NCBI RefSeq assembly: GCF_002968295.1
Contig: NZ_CP134399.1
Location: forward strand, 4,402,001-4,466,000
Source of the DNA: Mycobacterium sp. ITM-2016-00317
GTDB lineage: Bacteria; Actinomycetota; Actinomycetes; Mycobacteriales; Mycobacteriaceae
Reading direction: 5' to 3'
Length of the DNA: 64,000 nt
Shown: in pieces, positions 52,672 through 61,447 of the stretch
Layout of the letters: each line of letters opens with the position of its first letter
How positions within the stretch are numbered: position 1 is the stretch's first letter
Made by a program: the position numbers and the translations under genes
Notes under the pieces: model-generated
The model's database searches: none
Seen by the model: only the letters and a program-made list of their open reading frames with translations
Told to the model about the DNA's origin: nothing

Positions 52672-54111
52672 CTACTCCGCCGGCACCCAGTTGCCGTGGA
52701 AACCCGCCGGCACCCGGTGCGGTAATCGGACCGCGGCGACGTCGTCGAGGGTCTGTGCGTCCAGGATCGCCAGCTCGCTGCGATCGGTGGCACGGTCGTA
52801 CACGTAACCCATCAGCACACCGTCGTCCTCGCCGGCGTCGGGTGCCGACGGGTGGAAGACGAACTCACCGACGGTCTTTTCGTTCCCGAAGGACCGGGAC
52901 ATCGAACCGGATCCGGTGAAGTCGTGCTTGAGCAGGGTGTCGGCGCAGGATCCGCCTCCGGTGACCGTCGGGGCGTAGCCGTAGCGGTGCGGCCGGCCCA
53001 CCACGCGTTCGTCGACGCGCGGGAACTCTTGCCCCCGGTCGTCGATCCGGGACTCCCGCACCTTGCCGTCTGCCAGATCGACGGTCCACCTATCCAGCGT
53101 CGGCATGCCCTCGTTGGGCCCGAGACGGTCGGTGGCGAACATCTTCTCGTGCCGCACGACGTCGAGCACGACGGTGTCGCCGTCGTCGAACGCGTTCATC
53201 GGGTGGAACACGTAGCAGGGCTCGATCTCGAACCAGCGGACGTCGGCGTTGCCGCCCTCGCGGGGCATGACGCCGATTCGGGCCGGGTACCGCGGGTTCC
53301 ACGAGTACGGGAACGCCGGGTCGCCGGACCGCCGGCCCGGGCGGCGCGCGGCGACCGGGTCGGGGATGCGCACCCGGCCGATCAGCGCGGACAACACCAG
53401 GCGCGCGGGCAGTTGCAGCCAGCGCGGCACACCGACCGCGGCGGCCCGCCGCGCGTCGAAGGTGACCGGAAGGTCGTAGAACACCACATGGCGCTCGGTC
53501 AGCGAGAAGTCGTGCATCATCGGGCTGCCCGTGACCTCGACGTCGATGGTGCGTCTGGCCCGTCCGTCTGTCCCGATCACCGAGTACTGCACCGTGTTTC
53601 CGTTGAGCAGGCAGTAGGACACCGCATGCAGTTCGCCGGTCTGCGGGTCGCGCTTGGGGTGTGCGGTGTAACCGCCGGTCAGGGTCCCGTCGAAATCGCA
53701 GACGCCGACGGTCTCCAGTTCGTCGGTCAGCTCGTACTGCGCGACGCCGGATTCGATCAGCGCGAGCGTCTTGCCCGCATGCCCGATCACGTTGGTGTTG
53801 GCGCCGATCGGGGTGAGGCCGAAGTCCCCGCGGGGCGGGCTCTCCCCCAATGCCTCGGCCACGACGGGACTGCGCACCCAGCGGTTGCGGTACCACTGCG
53901 CTCTTCCGTCCCGGAGGCGGATGCCGTGCACCATGCCGTCGCCGGTGAACCAGTGGTAGAGCTCGGGGTCGACCTCGGCGACCGGATTGGGCCCGTTGCG
54001 CAGGTAACGGCCGTCCAGATAGTCGGGGATGCGGCCCCGCACGTCGAGGTCGGTGAGCGTGTACTCGTCCACCAACGGTGCGAACGCGCCTTCGAGGTAC
54101 TGGTTGGCCAT
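52672..54111 (-). CDS. Carotenoid (apocarotenoid) cleavage oxygenase
   Basis: A 479-residue RPE65-family dioxygenase that cleaves conjugated double bonds in carotenoids or stilbenes using non-haem Fe(II). The four iron-binding histidines are His151 (YTAHPK), His200 (MMHDFS), His303 (VFHPMN) and His472 (GFHGNW), all in the usual motifs. The N-terminus GRYLRNGPNPVAEVDPELYHWFTGDGM is the family signature. Length is typical and similar to M. tuberculosis Rv0654. Monocistronic between DoxX and the acyltransferase pseudogene. Natural substrate unknown. Confidence 0.94.
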   Translation of the reverse strand: MANQYLEGAFAPLVDEYTLTDLDVRGRIPDYLDGRYLRNGPNPVAEVDPELYHWFTGDGMVHGIRLRDGRAQWYRNRWVRSPVVAEALGESPPRGDFGLTPIGANTNVIGHAGKTLALIESGVAQYELTDELETVGVCDFDGTLTGGYTAHPKRDPQTGELHAVSYCLLNGNTVQYSVIGTDGRARRTIDVEVTGSPMMHDFSLTERHVVFYDLPVTFDARRAAAVGVPRWLQLPARLVLSALIGRVRIPDPVAARRPGRRSGDPAFPYSWNPRYPARIGVMPREGGNADVRWFEIEPCYVFHPMNAFDDGDTVVLDVVRHEKMFATDRLGPNEGMPTLDRWTVDLADGKVRESRIDDRGQEFPRVDERVVGRPHRYGYAPTVTGGGSCADTLLKHDFTGSGSMSRSFGNEKTVGEFVFHPSAPDAGEDDGVLMGYVYDRATDRSELAILDAQTLDDVAAVRLPHRVPAGFHGNWVPAE

Positions 54112-54156
54112 TGCGGTCCGCTCCCCTGCATCGTCCGTGCACCCTGTATAGCACCA

Positions 54157-55418
54157 CTACGGGGGCGAACGTAGCTCCCAGGTGAGCCGGTCCAGGTAGG
54201 CGTCCAGGTCACCGATCACCGAATCCGCGGCGTGCACGCTGACCGCGACCGCACCGCCGATGCCGTGCACGCCGTGTGTCAGGCCCATCATCGGCGACAA
54301 CGACGGGAAGCCCGCGGTGAGCACCACGGGGTCGCCGCCGAACGTCAGATCCGCCGGCCCCCGGTTGACGCTGGAGACCACGGTGTTGCCGGTGACCTCC
54401 GCCGACCGCACGTTCGGATCGAATTGCGCGACGCCCCAGCGCAACAGCGGCGCGGGCAGGGCGGCCAGTGCGGCGGCCTCGGCGCGCAGCGCCGGATGTA
54501 CGGCCCGCCGCCGGCGCCGGCGCAGATCGGCGGCGATCGCCGCACTGCGCTCCGGTGCGGGCAGTTCCGGGTACAGCTCCACGCTGACATTGCCGTAGTG
54601 GTTGCGCGCCTGCCTCGGTGCCGTCCGCGCCATCGGAACCTCGGCGCCCAGCCGTGCCGGATCGTCACCGTGCGCACGCAGATGCCCGGCGAGCGCTGCC
54701 GACACCGCCGCGAGCACCCCGACGGTCACCGTCGCCGCGCCGAACTGCTCGCGGCGGCACACCACGGTCCGCAGGTGCCGCGGGCCGGCAGCGTGTTGGT
54801 GCGCAGCGCCGGACGTGGAAGCGCCTGTGGCGGAACGAGGCCCGCATCGGTGTCGCGGACCAGTCGGCGGTGCGCGCGCCCGGCGGCTGACGCACGCCAC
54901 GGCAGGGCCGCAGCCCGCACCGGCGTCGCGGTCACCGTAGGCACCGCGCCGTCGCGGCCGAACAGATGCGCCGCCAGCGCCGAGGCCAGCACACCGTCGG
55001 CGAGGGCATGAGAGATCTGCAGCACGGCAACCGAACCCGGCCCCGCACCGGGGATTTCCCCGACATCGGGGAACACATGCAGGCGCCAGGTGGCGTCGCG
55101 GGCGTCGAGCGACTCGTCGGTCAACCCCGCAACGGTGGTCAGGCATCCCTGCCACGTCGGCGGGTCGACCTCGTGCACCACGATCTGGTCGGTGGTCACC
55201 TCGCGGTGCACCCAGACCGGATAGGTCCAGAACGCGGTGTCGTCGACGCGCATCCCGAAGTCGGCACAGGCCCGCGCCCGGTCGCGCACCGCGGCGAGAG
55301 CGGCCTCGAGGCTGTCCGGGCGCCCGCCGAACGCGTAGAGCAAGAACTGGTCGCTGGGGACCGAGGCCGACATCCAATAGGTCTGGGCGTCGACCGCTGC
55401 GAGCCGGCGCACCGTCAT
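54157..55418 (-). pseudogene. WS/DGAT-type acyltransferase, frameshifted
   Basis: Would be a wax ester synthase/diacylglycerol acyltransferase-like protein of about 420 residues. It begins MTVRRLAAVDAQTYWMSASV, with FRPxWVHREV-like text (TYPVWVHREVTTDQIVVHEV) and the active-site region ISHALADG, where the first His of HHxxxDG is Ser. The frame breaks near 54780: after LRTNTLPARG the match continues in another frame with HLRTVVCRREQFGAATVTVG and later NHYGNVSVELYP, VVSSVNRGPADLTFGG and GLTHGVHGIGGAVAV, ending at TAG 54157-54159. One missing base explains it. Either decay or a sequencing error. Confidence 0.8.
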
Positions 55419-55442
55419 GGGCCCCAGGCTAGGCTGGCCCGC

Positions 55443-56252
55443 ATGCCGACGCTGCCGGGGCCCTCCGCCACCGGGGCGGCGCTGGTCACCGGCGCGTCGT
55501 CGGGGATCGGTGAGCACATCGCCCGCGAGTTCGTCCGGCGTGGACACCAGGTGATCCTGGTGGCCCGTCGCGCCGACCGCCTCCGCGAGCTCGCCGCGGA
55601 GCTCGGCCCTGGCGCACATGTGCTGGCCGCCGACCTGGCCCGGCCCGCTGACCGGGCGGCGCTGCCGGACCGGGTGGCCGAACTCGGGCTGACGGTGGAT
55701 GTGCTGGTCAACAACGCCGGCATGGCGAACGTCGGCGGGGTCGCCGGCATGGACGTGGACGCCGAGCTGCGGCTGATCGAGGTCGACGTCGCCGCGGTGG
55801 TCGATCTGTGCACCCGTTTCGTGCCCGGCATGGTCGCCCGCGGCCGGGGCGCGGTGCTCAATGTCGCATCGGTCGGCGCGTTCGGGCCGGTGCCGTGGCA
55901 GGCGTCCTACGGAGCGGCGAAAGCGTTCGTGCTGTCCTACACCGAGGCGATGGCCGAGGAGTTGAAGGGCACCGGCGTCGCCGCCGCGGTCGTGTGTCCG
56001 GGCCCGGTGCGGACCGGATTCGGCGAAGCCGCAGGCATTCCCGACGCCGAGGCGGAGAAGCTGCTGCCGAAGTTCTTGTGGGAGCAGCCCGACGACGTCG
56101 CCCGGACCGCACTCGACGGTCTGGCCGGCGGTAGACGGGTGATCGTGCCCGGCCGAGCGAACCGCGTCGCCGCGGCGCTGAACCGGCTCGCACCACGCTG
56201 GATCCTGTTGCCGATGCTGGGCCGCGGCCACCCGGGCCGCGACCGCCGCTGA
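55443..56252 (+). CDS. SDR-family oxidoreductase
   Basis: A 269-residue classical SDR: TGASSGIGEHIAREF, an NADP-type Arg after the second strand (LVARRADRLRELA), NNAGMANVGG, the Ser in VLNVASVGAF and YGAAK (Tyr-x-x-x-Lys) with KAFVLSYTEAMAEEL, then VVCPGPVRTGF. The pattern is that of the 17-beta/3-ketoacyl reductase-like (HSD17B12/DltE) group. The last 50 residues are basic (RRVIVPGRANRVAAAL). Start ATG 55443, 25 bases from the divergent acyltransferase gene. Convergent with the mce operon end. Confidence 0.88.
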   Translation: MPTLPGPSATGAALVTGASSGIGEHIAREFVRRGHQVILVARRADRLRELAAELGPGAHVLAADLARPADRAALPDRVAELGLTVDVLVNNAGMANVGGVAGMDVDAELRLIEVDVAAVVDLCTRFVPGMVARGRGAVLNVASVGAFGPVPWQASYGAAKAFVLSYTEAMAEELKGTGVAAAVVCPGPVRTGFGEAAGIPDAEAEKLLPKFLWEQPDDVARTALDGLAGGRRVIVPGRANRVAAALNRLAPRWILLPMLGRGHPGRDRR

Positions 56253-56256
56253 GCGG

Positions 56257-56898
56257 CTACACCGGGTCGAACTTGGAGATCAGCCAGCGGTCGCCGTCCT
56301 TCTCCAACGTGACCCGCACGCTCGACGCCGTGTCGGTGGGCGCGGCCGCACCAACGGACACCGTCTGGTTCACGAACAGCAGCACCACGGCCTCGCCGGG
56401 AGTGGCCGACACCGACGCCGCTGCCGGCACCGAGGCGACCGCGGAGATCTGCTGCTCCTTTGCGCCGGGAATCACCACGTCGTCGGTCAGTGACGTGTAG
56501 GCCTCCCGGAAATCGCCGGTCAGCAGATCGCGCGCCGCACCGAGCTGCTCCTCGACCTTGTCGGGGGTGTAGGACAGCAGCGCGATCGTGCTGTCGCGGG
56601 CCGCCTGCACGGAGGTCATCGCGGCGATCTCGTTGTTGCGCACCGAGTTGTCGCGCCACTTCAGATATCCCGCGCCCATCGCGAGCACCAGGGCCAGTGC
56701 CGGCAGCAGCCCGAACGCGACCACCCGCGACCACGCCATCGGCTTCTTGGGCGGCGCGACTGCGTCGGTGGACTCGTCGGCGGCCTCGGTGGACTCAGTG
56801 ACCTCGGTGGACTCGTCGGGCTCGGTGACGTCAACTGTGTCGTCGACGATCTCGCTCTTCTCGTCGCCGGGCACGTTGCGTTTCACATCTTCACTCAC
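56257..56898 (-). CDS. Mce-associated membrane protein (Mam-like)
   Basis: A 213-residue protein. Acidic, Thr/Glu/Ser-rich cytoplasmic start (about 50 residues), one helix (SRVVAFGLLPALALVLAMGAGY), then an outer domain with AARDSTIALLSYTPDKVEEQLGAARDLLTGDF, the hallmark of Mce-associated proteins. These stabilise Mce complexes (for example LucA/OmamA). Last gene of the mce operon, overlapping the previous one by 4 bases. The two Mam genes here share layout, suggesting tandem duplication. Confidence 0.88.
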   Translation of the reverse strand: MSEDVKRNVPGDEKSEIVDDTVDVTEPDESTEVTESTEAADESTDAVAPPKKPMAWSRVVAFGLLPALALVLAMGAGYLKWRDNSVRNNEIAAMTSVQAARDSTIALLSYTPDKVEEQLGAARDLLTGDFREAYTSLTDDVVIPGAKEQQISAVASVPAAASVSATPGEAVVLLFVNQTVSVGAAAPTDTASSVRVTLEKDGDRWLISKFDPV

Positions 56899-57578
56899 GG
56901 CACGAACTCCACTTTCGAAACCTTGGCATCGCCGTCGACCTCTTGCACGGATATCCGCATCCGCCAGGCCCGCGGCTGTTGTTCGGGCGCACCGGCATTC
57001 GTCGTCTGCACGGTCACCGCGACGAGCACCTGGGCCTCGTTGTCGCCGACGCTCTCCAGACCGGCCTCGGCGACGGTGCCGACCGACTTCGACTGGGCCT
57101 GCTTGACCACCTCGACGAAAGGCTCTGCACGCTGCTGGAACTCGTCGTAGAACGTGCCGGTCGCCGAATCGAGAATGCGCTGCACGTCGGCGTCGGCGTT
57201 CTCCCAGTCGATGGTCGTCAGATTCACCGCGCCCTGGCGACCGACCTGCAGGAACACATTGCGCTGCGCCTCGGCACGATCGGACTCGTAGGTCCGATAG
57301 CCGAGCCAGCCGGTGAGCGCCGCGAGCGCCACCACCGCGACGATCCCGGCGATCAGCGCGAGCTTCACGTGCGAGATCGGGTTGCGGGTCGCTGGTTCGG
57401 TGTCCTCGACGGTCTCGGCAACGGCCTCGTCACCGACGGTCTCGTCGGCCGCGGAATCCGTGGAATCCGCGGCCTCTACCGCCCCGGACTCGGGTTCGAC
57501 GGTGCCGGACTCGGGCTCGCCCGCCTGCGCGGTCGGCTTTTTCAGTTCCCCGTCGGGGGCAGCAGCATCGTCTGCCAT
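56895..57578 (-). CDS. Mce-associated membrane protein (Mam-like)
   Basis: A 227-residue protein: acidic start (TVEDTEPAT region, about 80 residues), helix (VKLALIAGIVAVVALAALTG), outer domain with RNVFLQVGRQGAVNLTTIDW and ILDSATGTFYDEFQQRAEPF, typical Mam. Its ATG 57578 lies 37 bases inside the end of mceF in another frame, so it is tightly coupled. A longer frame exists but runs deep into mceF and is rejected. Confidence 0.88.
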   Translation of the reverse strand: MADDAAAPDGELKKPTAQAGEPESGTVEPESGAVEAADSTDSAADETVGDEAVAETVEDTEPATRNPISHVKLALIAGIVAVVALAALTGWLGYRTYESDRAEAQRNVFLQVGRQGAVNLTTIDWENADADVQRILDSATGTFYDEFQQRAEPFVEVVKQAQSKSVGTVAEAGLESVGDNEAQVLVAVTVQTTNAGAPEQQPRAWRMRISVQEVDGDAKVSKVEFVP

Positions 57579-59002
57579 GTTCGCTCCTCTGTGGCACTTT
57601 CTGCCAGATTGGACTGTGCGTACACACGTCCGTCCGGACCAACGTACGTGCCGTCGGCGGGATCGTATTCGGCGACCGCCACCGGCGGCTGGGCCGGGCC
57701 GGGTGGGGCAGCAGCTTCGGCAGGTTGCTGACCCGGCCGCAGCTGGGGCACGGCCTGCCCCGACAGCGTCGCGTTCGGGTCGCCCTTCCAGTTGTATCCC
57801 TCGTTCAGCGGGACGTAGACCTCGTCGCTCTCGCACATGGCGGCGCTGGGCGCACGCTTACCGGGCGCGGTGATGCAGGGCAGGTTGCGGGCACCGCGCA
57901 CGTTGAACGCACTGTCCTGCGGCACCCGGCAGTAGAGGTCCCCTGCGGGCCGTTCGGGATAGTCCTCGAACGTCGGCCCACGCTGCTGCTGAGCCGGCAG
58001 GAAGCCGGTGGTGCACGGCGGCGGCACGTTCAGGTTCAGGTTGAACACCAGGTAGTCGCCCATGTAGTCCTGCTTGGTCCCGTGCTTGGCGATGCCGACG
58101 GCCTGGGTCACGGCGGTGCCCTGGGGCAGCAGCACCAGCAGCTGCTCCAGGCTGGGCTGGTAGGCGACGGCCACCTCGCCGACACTGACCAGGTTGGCGA
58201 GCACGACGGGCAGCGTCGGCTGCAGCCGGTCGAACAGCGCCCTGGTCTCCTCTGCCGCACCGGGGCCTTTGCTGAGCAGGCCGGAGACCGCGGCGTCCTC
58301 GCGCTGCAGTTGCCCGGTGACGTCCGCCAGGTTGGCTGCCCACGCCCGGATCGAGCTCGACGTGTCGATCTGGGAGTCCAGTACCGGCTCGGACTGGTCG
58401 ATCAGCGTGGTCAGTGAGTCGAGCTCTTGGCGCGCATCGATGGCCAGTTGAGTCGATCCGCTCACCAGCCGGCGCAGTTCGGGTCCCAGACCGCCCACCG
58501 CCTCGTAGGCCTCGTCGACGACCGTCCGCAGGTTGTCCTGCGGAATCGCCTGCAGGCCCAGGTTGGTCAGCTCCAGAACCGCGTTGACGTCGGCAGGCAC
58601 CTTGGCCCGGTCGCGCGGGATCACGTCGCCGTCGCGCAGTTGCGGGCCACCGGCGCTCTGCGGCGTCAGCTGCACGAACTGTTCGCCCACCGCCGACTGG
58701 CTGCGCACCTCGGCCACGACGTCGGCCGGGATCTCGATGTCGGAGTTCAACGACAACTCGGCCGCCACCCCGCGGTCGGTCAACCCGACGCTGTCGACGA
58801 CGCCGACCTGCGAACCCCGGTAGGTGACGTTGCTGCGCTCGTAGAGCCCGCCGGTCTCGGGCAGCTCGACGGTCACCTTGTACTGGCCGATGCCGACCAT
58901 CTCCGGCAGCCGCATGTAGCCGAAGACCATCGTCCCGACGGCGGCCACGGCCAGCACCGAGAAGATCGCCACCTGGATCAGCATCTTGCGTGTCAGTCGC
59001 AT
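57542..59002 (-). CDS. mceF: MceF family protein
   Basis: A 486-residue Mce protein. One N-terminal helix (IQVAIFSVLAVAAVGTMVFG), the MlaD-like domain (about 38-115; YKVTVELPETGGLYERSNVTYRG, GEQFVQLTP), then a long helical region with coiled character and a tail with Cys residues and Pro/Ala/Gln repeats. Six Mce subunits (A-F) form the outer tunnel of an ABC-type lipid importer (cholesterol or fatty acids). MceF is the last Mce subunit, 1 base after mceE. The tail ends EERTWQTMLLPPTGN, a common MceF end. Confidence 0.93.
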   Translation of the reverse strand: MRLTRKMLIQVAIFSVLAVAAVGTMVFGYMRLPEMVGIGQYKVTVELPETGGLYERSNVTYRGSQVGVVDSVGLTDRGVAAELSLNSDIEIPADVVAEVRSQSAVGEQFVQLTPQSAGGPQLRDGDVIPRDRAKVPADVNAVLELTNLGLQAIPQDNLRTVVDEAYEAVGGLGPELRRLVSGSTQLAIDARQELDSLTTLIDQSEPVLDSQIDTSSSIRAWAANLADVTGQLQREDAAVSGLLSKGPGAAEETRALFDRLQPTLPVVLANLVSVGEVAVAYQPSLEQLLVLLPQGTAVTQAVGIAKHGTKQDYMGDYLVFNLNLNVPPPCTTGFLPAQQQRGPTFEDYPERPAGDLYCRVPQDSAFNVRGARNLPCITAPGKRAPSAAMCESDEVYVPLNEGYNWKGDPNATLSGQAVPQLRPGQQPAEAAAPPGPAQPPVAVAEYDPADGTYVGPDGRVYAQSNLAESATEERTWQTMLLPPTGN

Positions 59003-59003
59003 G

Positions 59004-60143
59004 TCAGCGCCCCTGATCCCAGCGGTACGGCGCCACCAGCGGGTTGCCCGCGGTGTACGGGCTCGGCATCTGCCCGATAGTGCGGCCCCACTGCAACTCT
59101 AGTTCGGTCAGGTCGCCTTCCCAGCGGGTGCCGGTGAAGAACCCGGAGTCGAGGCGGCTCAGCGTCATGTCGACGACCAGGGTCAGGTTCGCGTAGTCGC
59201 CGCGCATCCAGTTCGTCAGCGTCTCCTTGGGAAACGGGAACGTCGGCAGGAAGCTCAGCGAGCGGGTCAGCGCGGGTCCGGCGTCGGCCAGCGACTGCAG
59301 CACCGGGCCGAGGTCTCTGAGTTCCTGGACGAGCGCCTCGCGGGTCTGGTTGACCGAGTCGGCGGCCAGTGCGCTGAACCGGCCGAGCTGCACCAGCGCC
59401 TCGGACAGGGTGTCGCGCTGGTCGCGCAGCACCGCCAGCGCGTCCGGGATCGTCTTCAGCGCCCGGTCCACCACCGGCTTCTGCTCGGCGATCTGACCGA
59501 CCACATTGTTCAGGCTCTCGGCGGTCGCGATGATGTCGTCGGTCTGGTCCTCCAGGTGCCCGACCGCGATGTCGAGTTGTTCGATCAGGCTGCGCAGGTC
59601 GTTCTCGCGCCCGGTGAACGCGGTCGACAGCGCGTCGGTGATGTCCTGGATGTTGCCGATGCCACCGCCGTTGAGCAGCAGCGCGACCGCCGCCAGCGCC
59701 TGCTCGGTGGTCGGGTACGCACCCGCGGACGCCAGTGGGATCACCGACCCCTGCGCCAACCTGCCCTGTGGAGCGTCCTCGGTGGGCGCGGCGAGCTCGA
59801 TGTGCTGGGAGCCCAGAAGGCTGGTCTGACCGACCTTGGCGATCGCGTTGGCCGGCAGCACCACGCCGGGGTTGAGGGACATCGTCACCAGCGCGTTCCA
59901 GCCCTGGCGCTCGATCTTGGTGACGGTGCCGACGTTGACGTCGCCGACCCGGACGCGCGAGTTCTGCTCGACGTTGTCGACGTCGGGCATCTGCGCCTGG
60001 ACGGTGAACGAGCCGGGCCCGCCGCCCTGAGTTCCCGGCAGCGCAACGGAATTCAGTCCGCGCCAGTCGCTGCAACCGGACGTCACGAGCGCCGCGCAGA
60101 GCACCGCGACCGCTGCCCCGAGGCGGGTCCTGGAGGTGGTCAC
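59004..60143 (-). CDS. mceE: MceE lipoprotein
   Basis: A 379-residue lipoprotein of the Mce complex. Signal and lipobox LCAALVTSGCSDW, MlaD domain with VEQNSRVRVGDVNVGTVTKI and SLLGSQHIELA, then a long helical part (ALSTAFTGRENDLRSLIEQLD). The GTG 60143 overlaps mceD (GTGA). The E subunit is the lipoprotein in all mce operons (LprK/LprL/LprM/LprN type), as here. The end reads GNPLVAPYRWDQGR. Confidence 0.93.
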   Translation of the reverse strand: MTTSRTRLGAAVAVLCAALVTSGCSDWRGLNSVALPGTQGGGPGSFTVQAQMPDVDNVEQNSRVRVGDVNVGTVTKIERQGWNALVTMSLNPGVVLPANAIAKVGQTSLLGSQHIELAAPTEDAPQGRLAQGSVIPLASAGAYPTTEQALAAVALLLNGGGIGNIQDITDALSTAFTGRENDLRSLIEQLDIAVGHLEDQTDDIIATAESLNNVVGQIAEQKPVVDRALKTIPDALAVLRDQRDTLSEALVQLGRFSALAADSVNQTREALVQELRDLGPVLQSLADAGPALTRSLSFLPTFPFPKETLTNWMRGDYANLTLVVDMTLSRLDSGFFTGTRWEGDLTELELQWGRTIGQMPSPYTAGNPLVAPYRWDQGR

Positions 60144-61447
60144 GATCCGCCTCCCGGCACCATCATGCCCAGCAGACCGTCGTTCGGGTTCGTCGGTGTC
60201 GGGACCTCGGCGGCCAGCGCCGGGGTGTCGGACTCGGCGCCGAGCGGGACGGGCAGCCCCGGCGGCGGCGGAGCGGCAGGCGGGATGTAATCCGGGCGCA
60301 GCCAGTCCTCGCTGTAGGTCAGCTCGTTGGGCCGGGTGGTGGCGCCGACGAACTGGTTCAGGCCCAGCGGCGGGAAGTTGTACTGGCGGTTCTTGATGAT
60401 CGGCGCCAGGTACTGCACGCACAGCTTGGCCGACTCCTCGGCACCCAGCCGGGACGCGGCCTGCACTGCGCCGCAGAGGAACTGGATGGGATTGGCGAAG
60501 TTGTTGATCTGCGGGACGCTGCTGATCGCGCCCTGCGCCGGCTGCCAGATGTTGGTGTAGTTCTGGAACGTCGTCGGCGCCACGTGCAGGAACTGCTTGA
60601 TGTCCTCGAGGCTCTCGTTGAGCGCGGTGGTGACGCCCGCCAGCTTGTCCGACGTGGTGCCGAGCGCCTCACGGTTCTCGGCGACGAAGCTCTGCACCTC
60701 GCCGACGGCGTCGTTGAGATCCCTTACCGCAGCGCCCACTTCGTCCGGGCCGTCGGCCAGCACACCGGTGACCGAGGCCAGGTTCTGGTTCAGCTGCCGC
60801 ATCAGGTCGGTGCTGTCCTGCAACGCCGACACCAGGATCGCCAGGTTCTTGATCGTCGAGAAGACGTCGGTGCTGTGGTCGCCGAGCGCCGAGATCGCCT
60901 GGGACAGTTTGACGACGGTCTGCCGGATGTTGACGCCCTGGCCGCGCAGGTTGTCGGCGGTGGTGTTGATGACCGAGCCGAGCGGGCTCACCCCGCCGGG
61001 TTCGGTGGGCTGCAGCGTCTCGCTGAGCCGCTGCAACTGCTGGCGCACCTGGTCCCATTCGACGGGAACGACGGTGCGCTCCAACGGGATCACGGTGTCG
61101 TCGCCCATCACCGGGCCTCCGGTGTAGACGGGGGTCAGCTGGATCGCGCGGGCGGTCACCAGCGCCGGCGACAGGATGGCGGCCTTCGCGTCGGCCGGCA
61201 CGTCGTAGCGGTCGTCGTACCAGAACGAGATCTTCACCCGTTCGGGTTCGGGGTCGATCGAGGTGATCTTGCCGACCGGCACGCCGAGGACACGCACGTC
61301 GTCACCGACGTAGATACCGTTGCTGTTCTCGAAGTACGCGACGACGTTGACTCTGTTCACCTTGTCGGTGGTACGCACCAGTGTCGCGACGCCGGCGACC
61401 AGCAGCAGGACCAGCACGAGGCCGACCCAGGTCCGGGGGTTTCTCAT
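60140..61447 (-). CDS. mceD: MceD family protein
   Basis: A 435-residue Mce protein: N-terminal helix (WVGLVLVLLLVAGVATLV), MlaD domain (YFENSNGIYVGDDVRVLGV, ILSPALVTARAIQLTP), helical region with LNQNLASVTGVLADGPDEVG, and a C-terminal Pro-rich tail (PAAPPPPGLPVPLG). The 4-base overlaps on both sides show coupling with mceC and mceE. MceD proteins carry such tails commonly. Confidence 0.93.
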   Translation of the reverse strand: MRNPRTWVGLVLVLLLVAGVATLVRTTDKVNRVNVVAYFENSNGIYVGDDVRVLGVPVGKITSIDPEPERVKISFWYDDRYDVPADAKAAILSPALVTARAIQLTPVYTGGPVMGDDTVIPLERTVVPVEWDQVRQQLQRLSETLQPTEPGGVSPLGSVINTTADNLRGQGVNIRQTVVKLSQAISALGDHSTDVFSTIKNLAILVSALQDSTDLMRQLNQNLASVTGVLADGPDEVGAAVRDLNDAVGEVQSFVAENREALGTTSDKLAGVTTALNESLEDIKQFLHVAPTTFQNYTNIWQPAQGAISSVPQINNFANPIQFLCGAVQAASRLGAEESAKLCVQYLAPIIKNRQYNFPPLGLNQFVGATTRPNELTYSEDWLRPDYIPPAAPPPPGLPVPLGAESDTPALAAEVPTPTNPNDGLLGMMVPGGGS

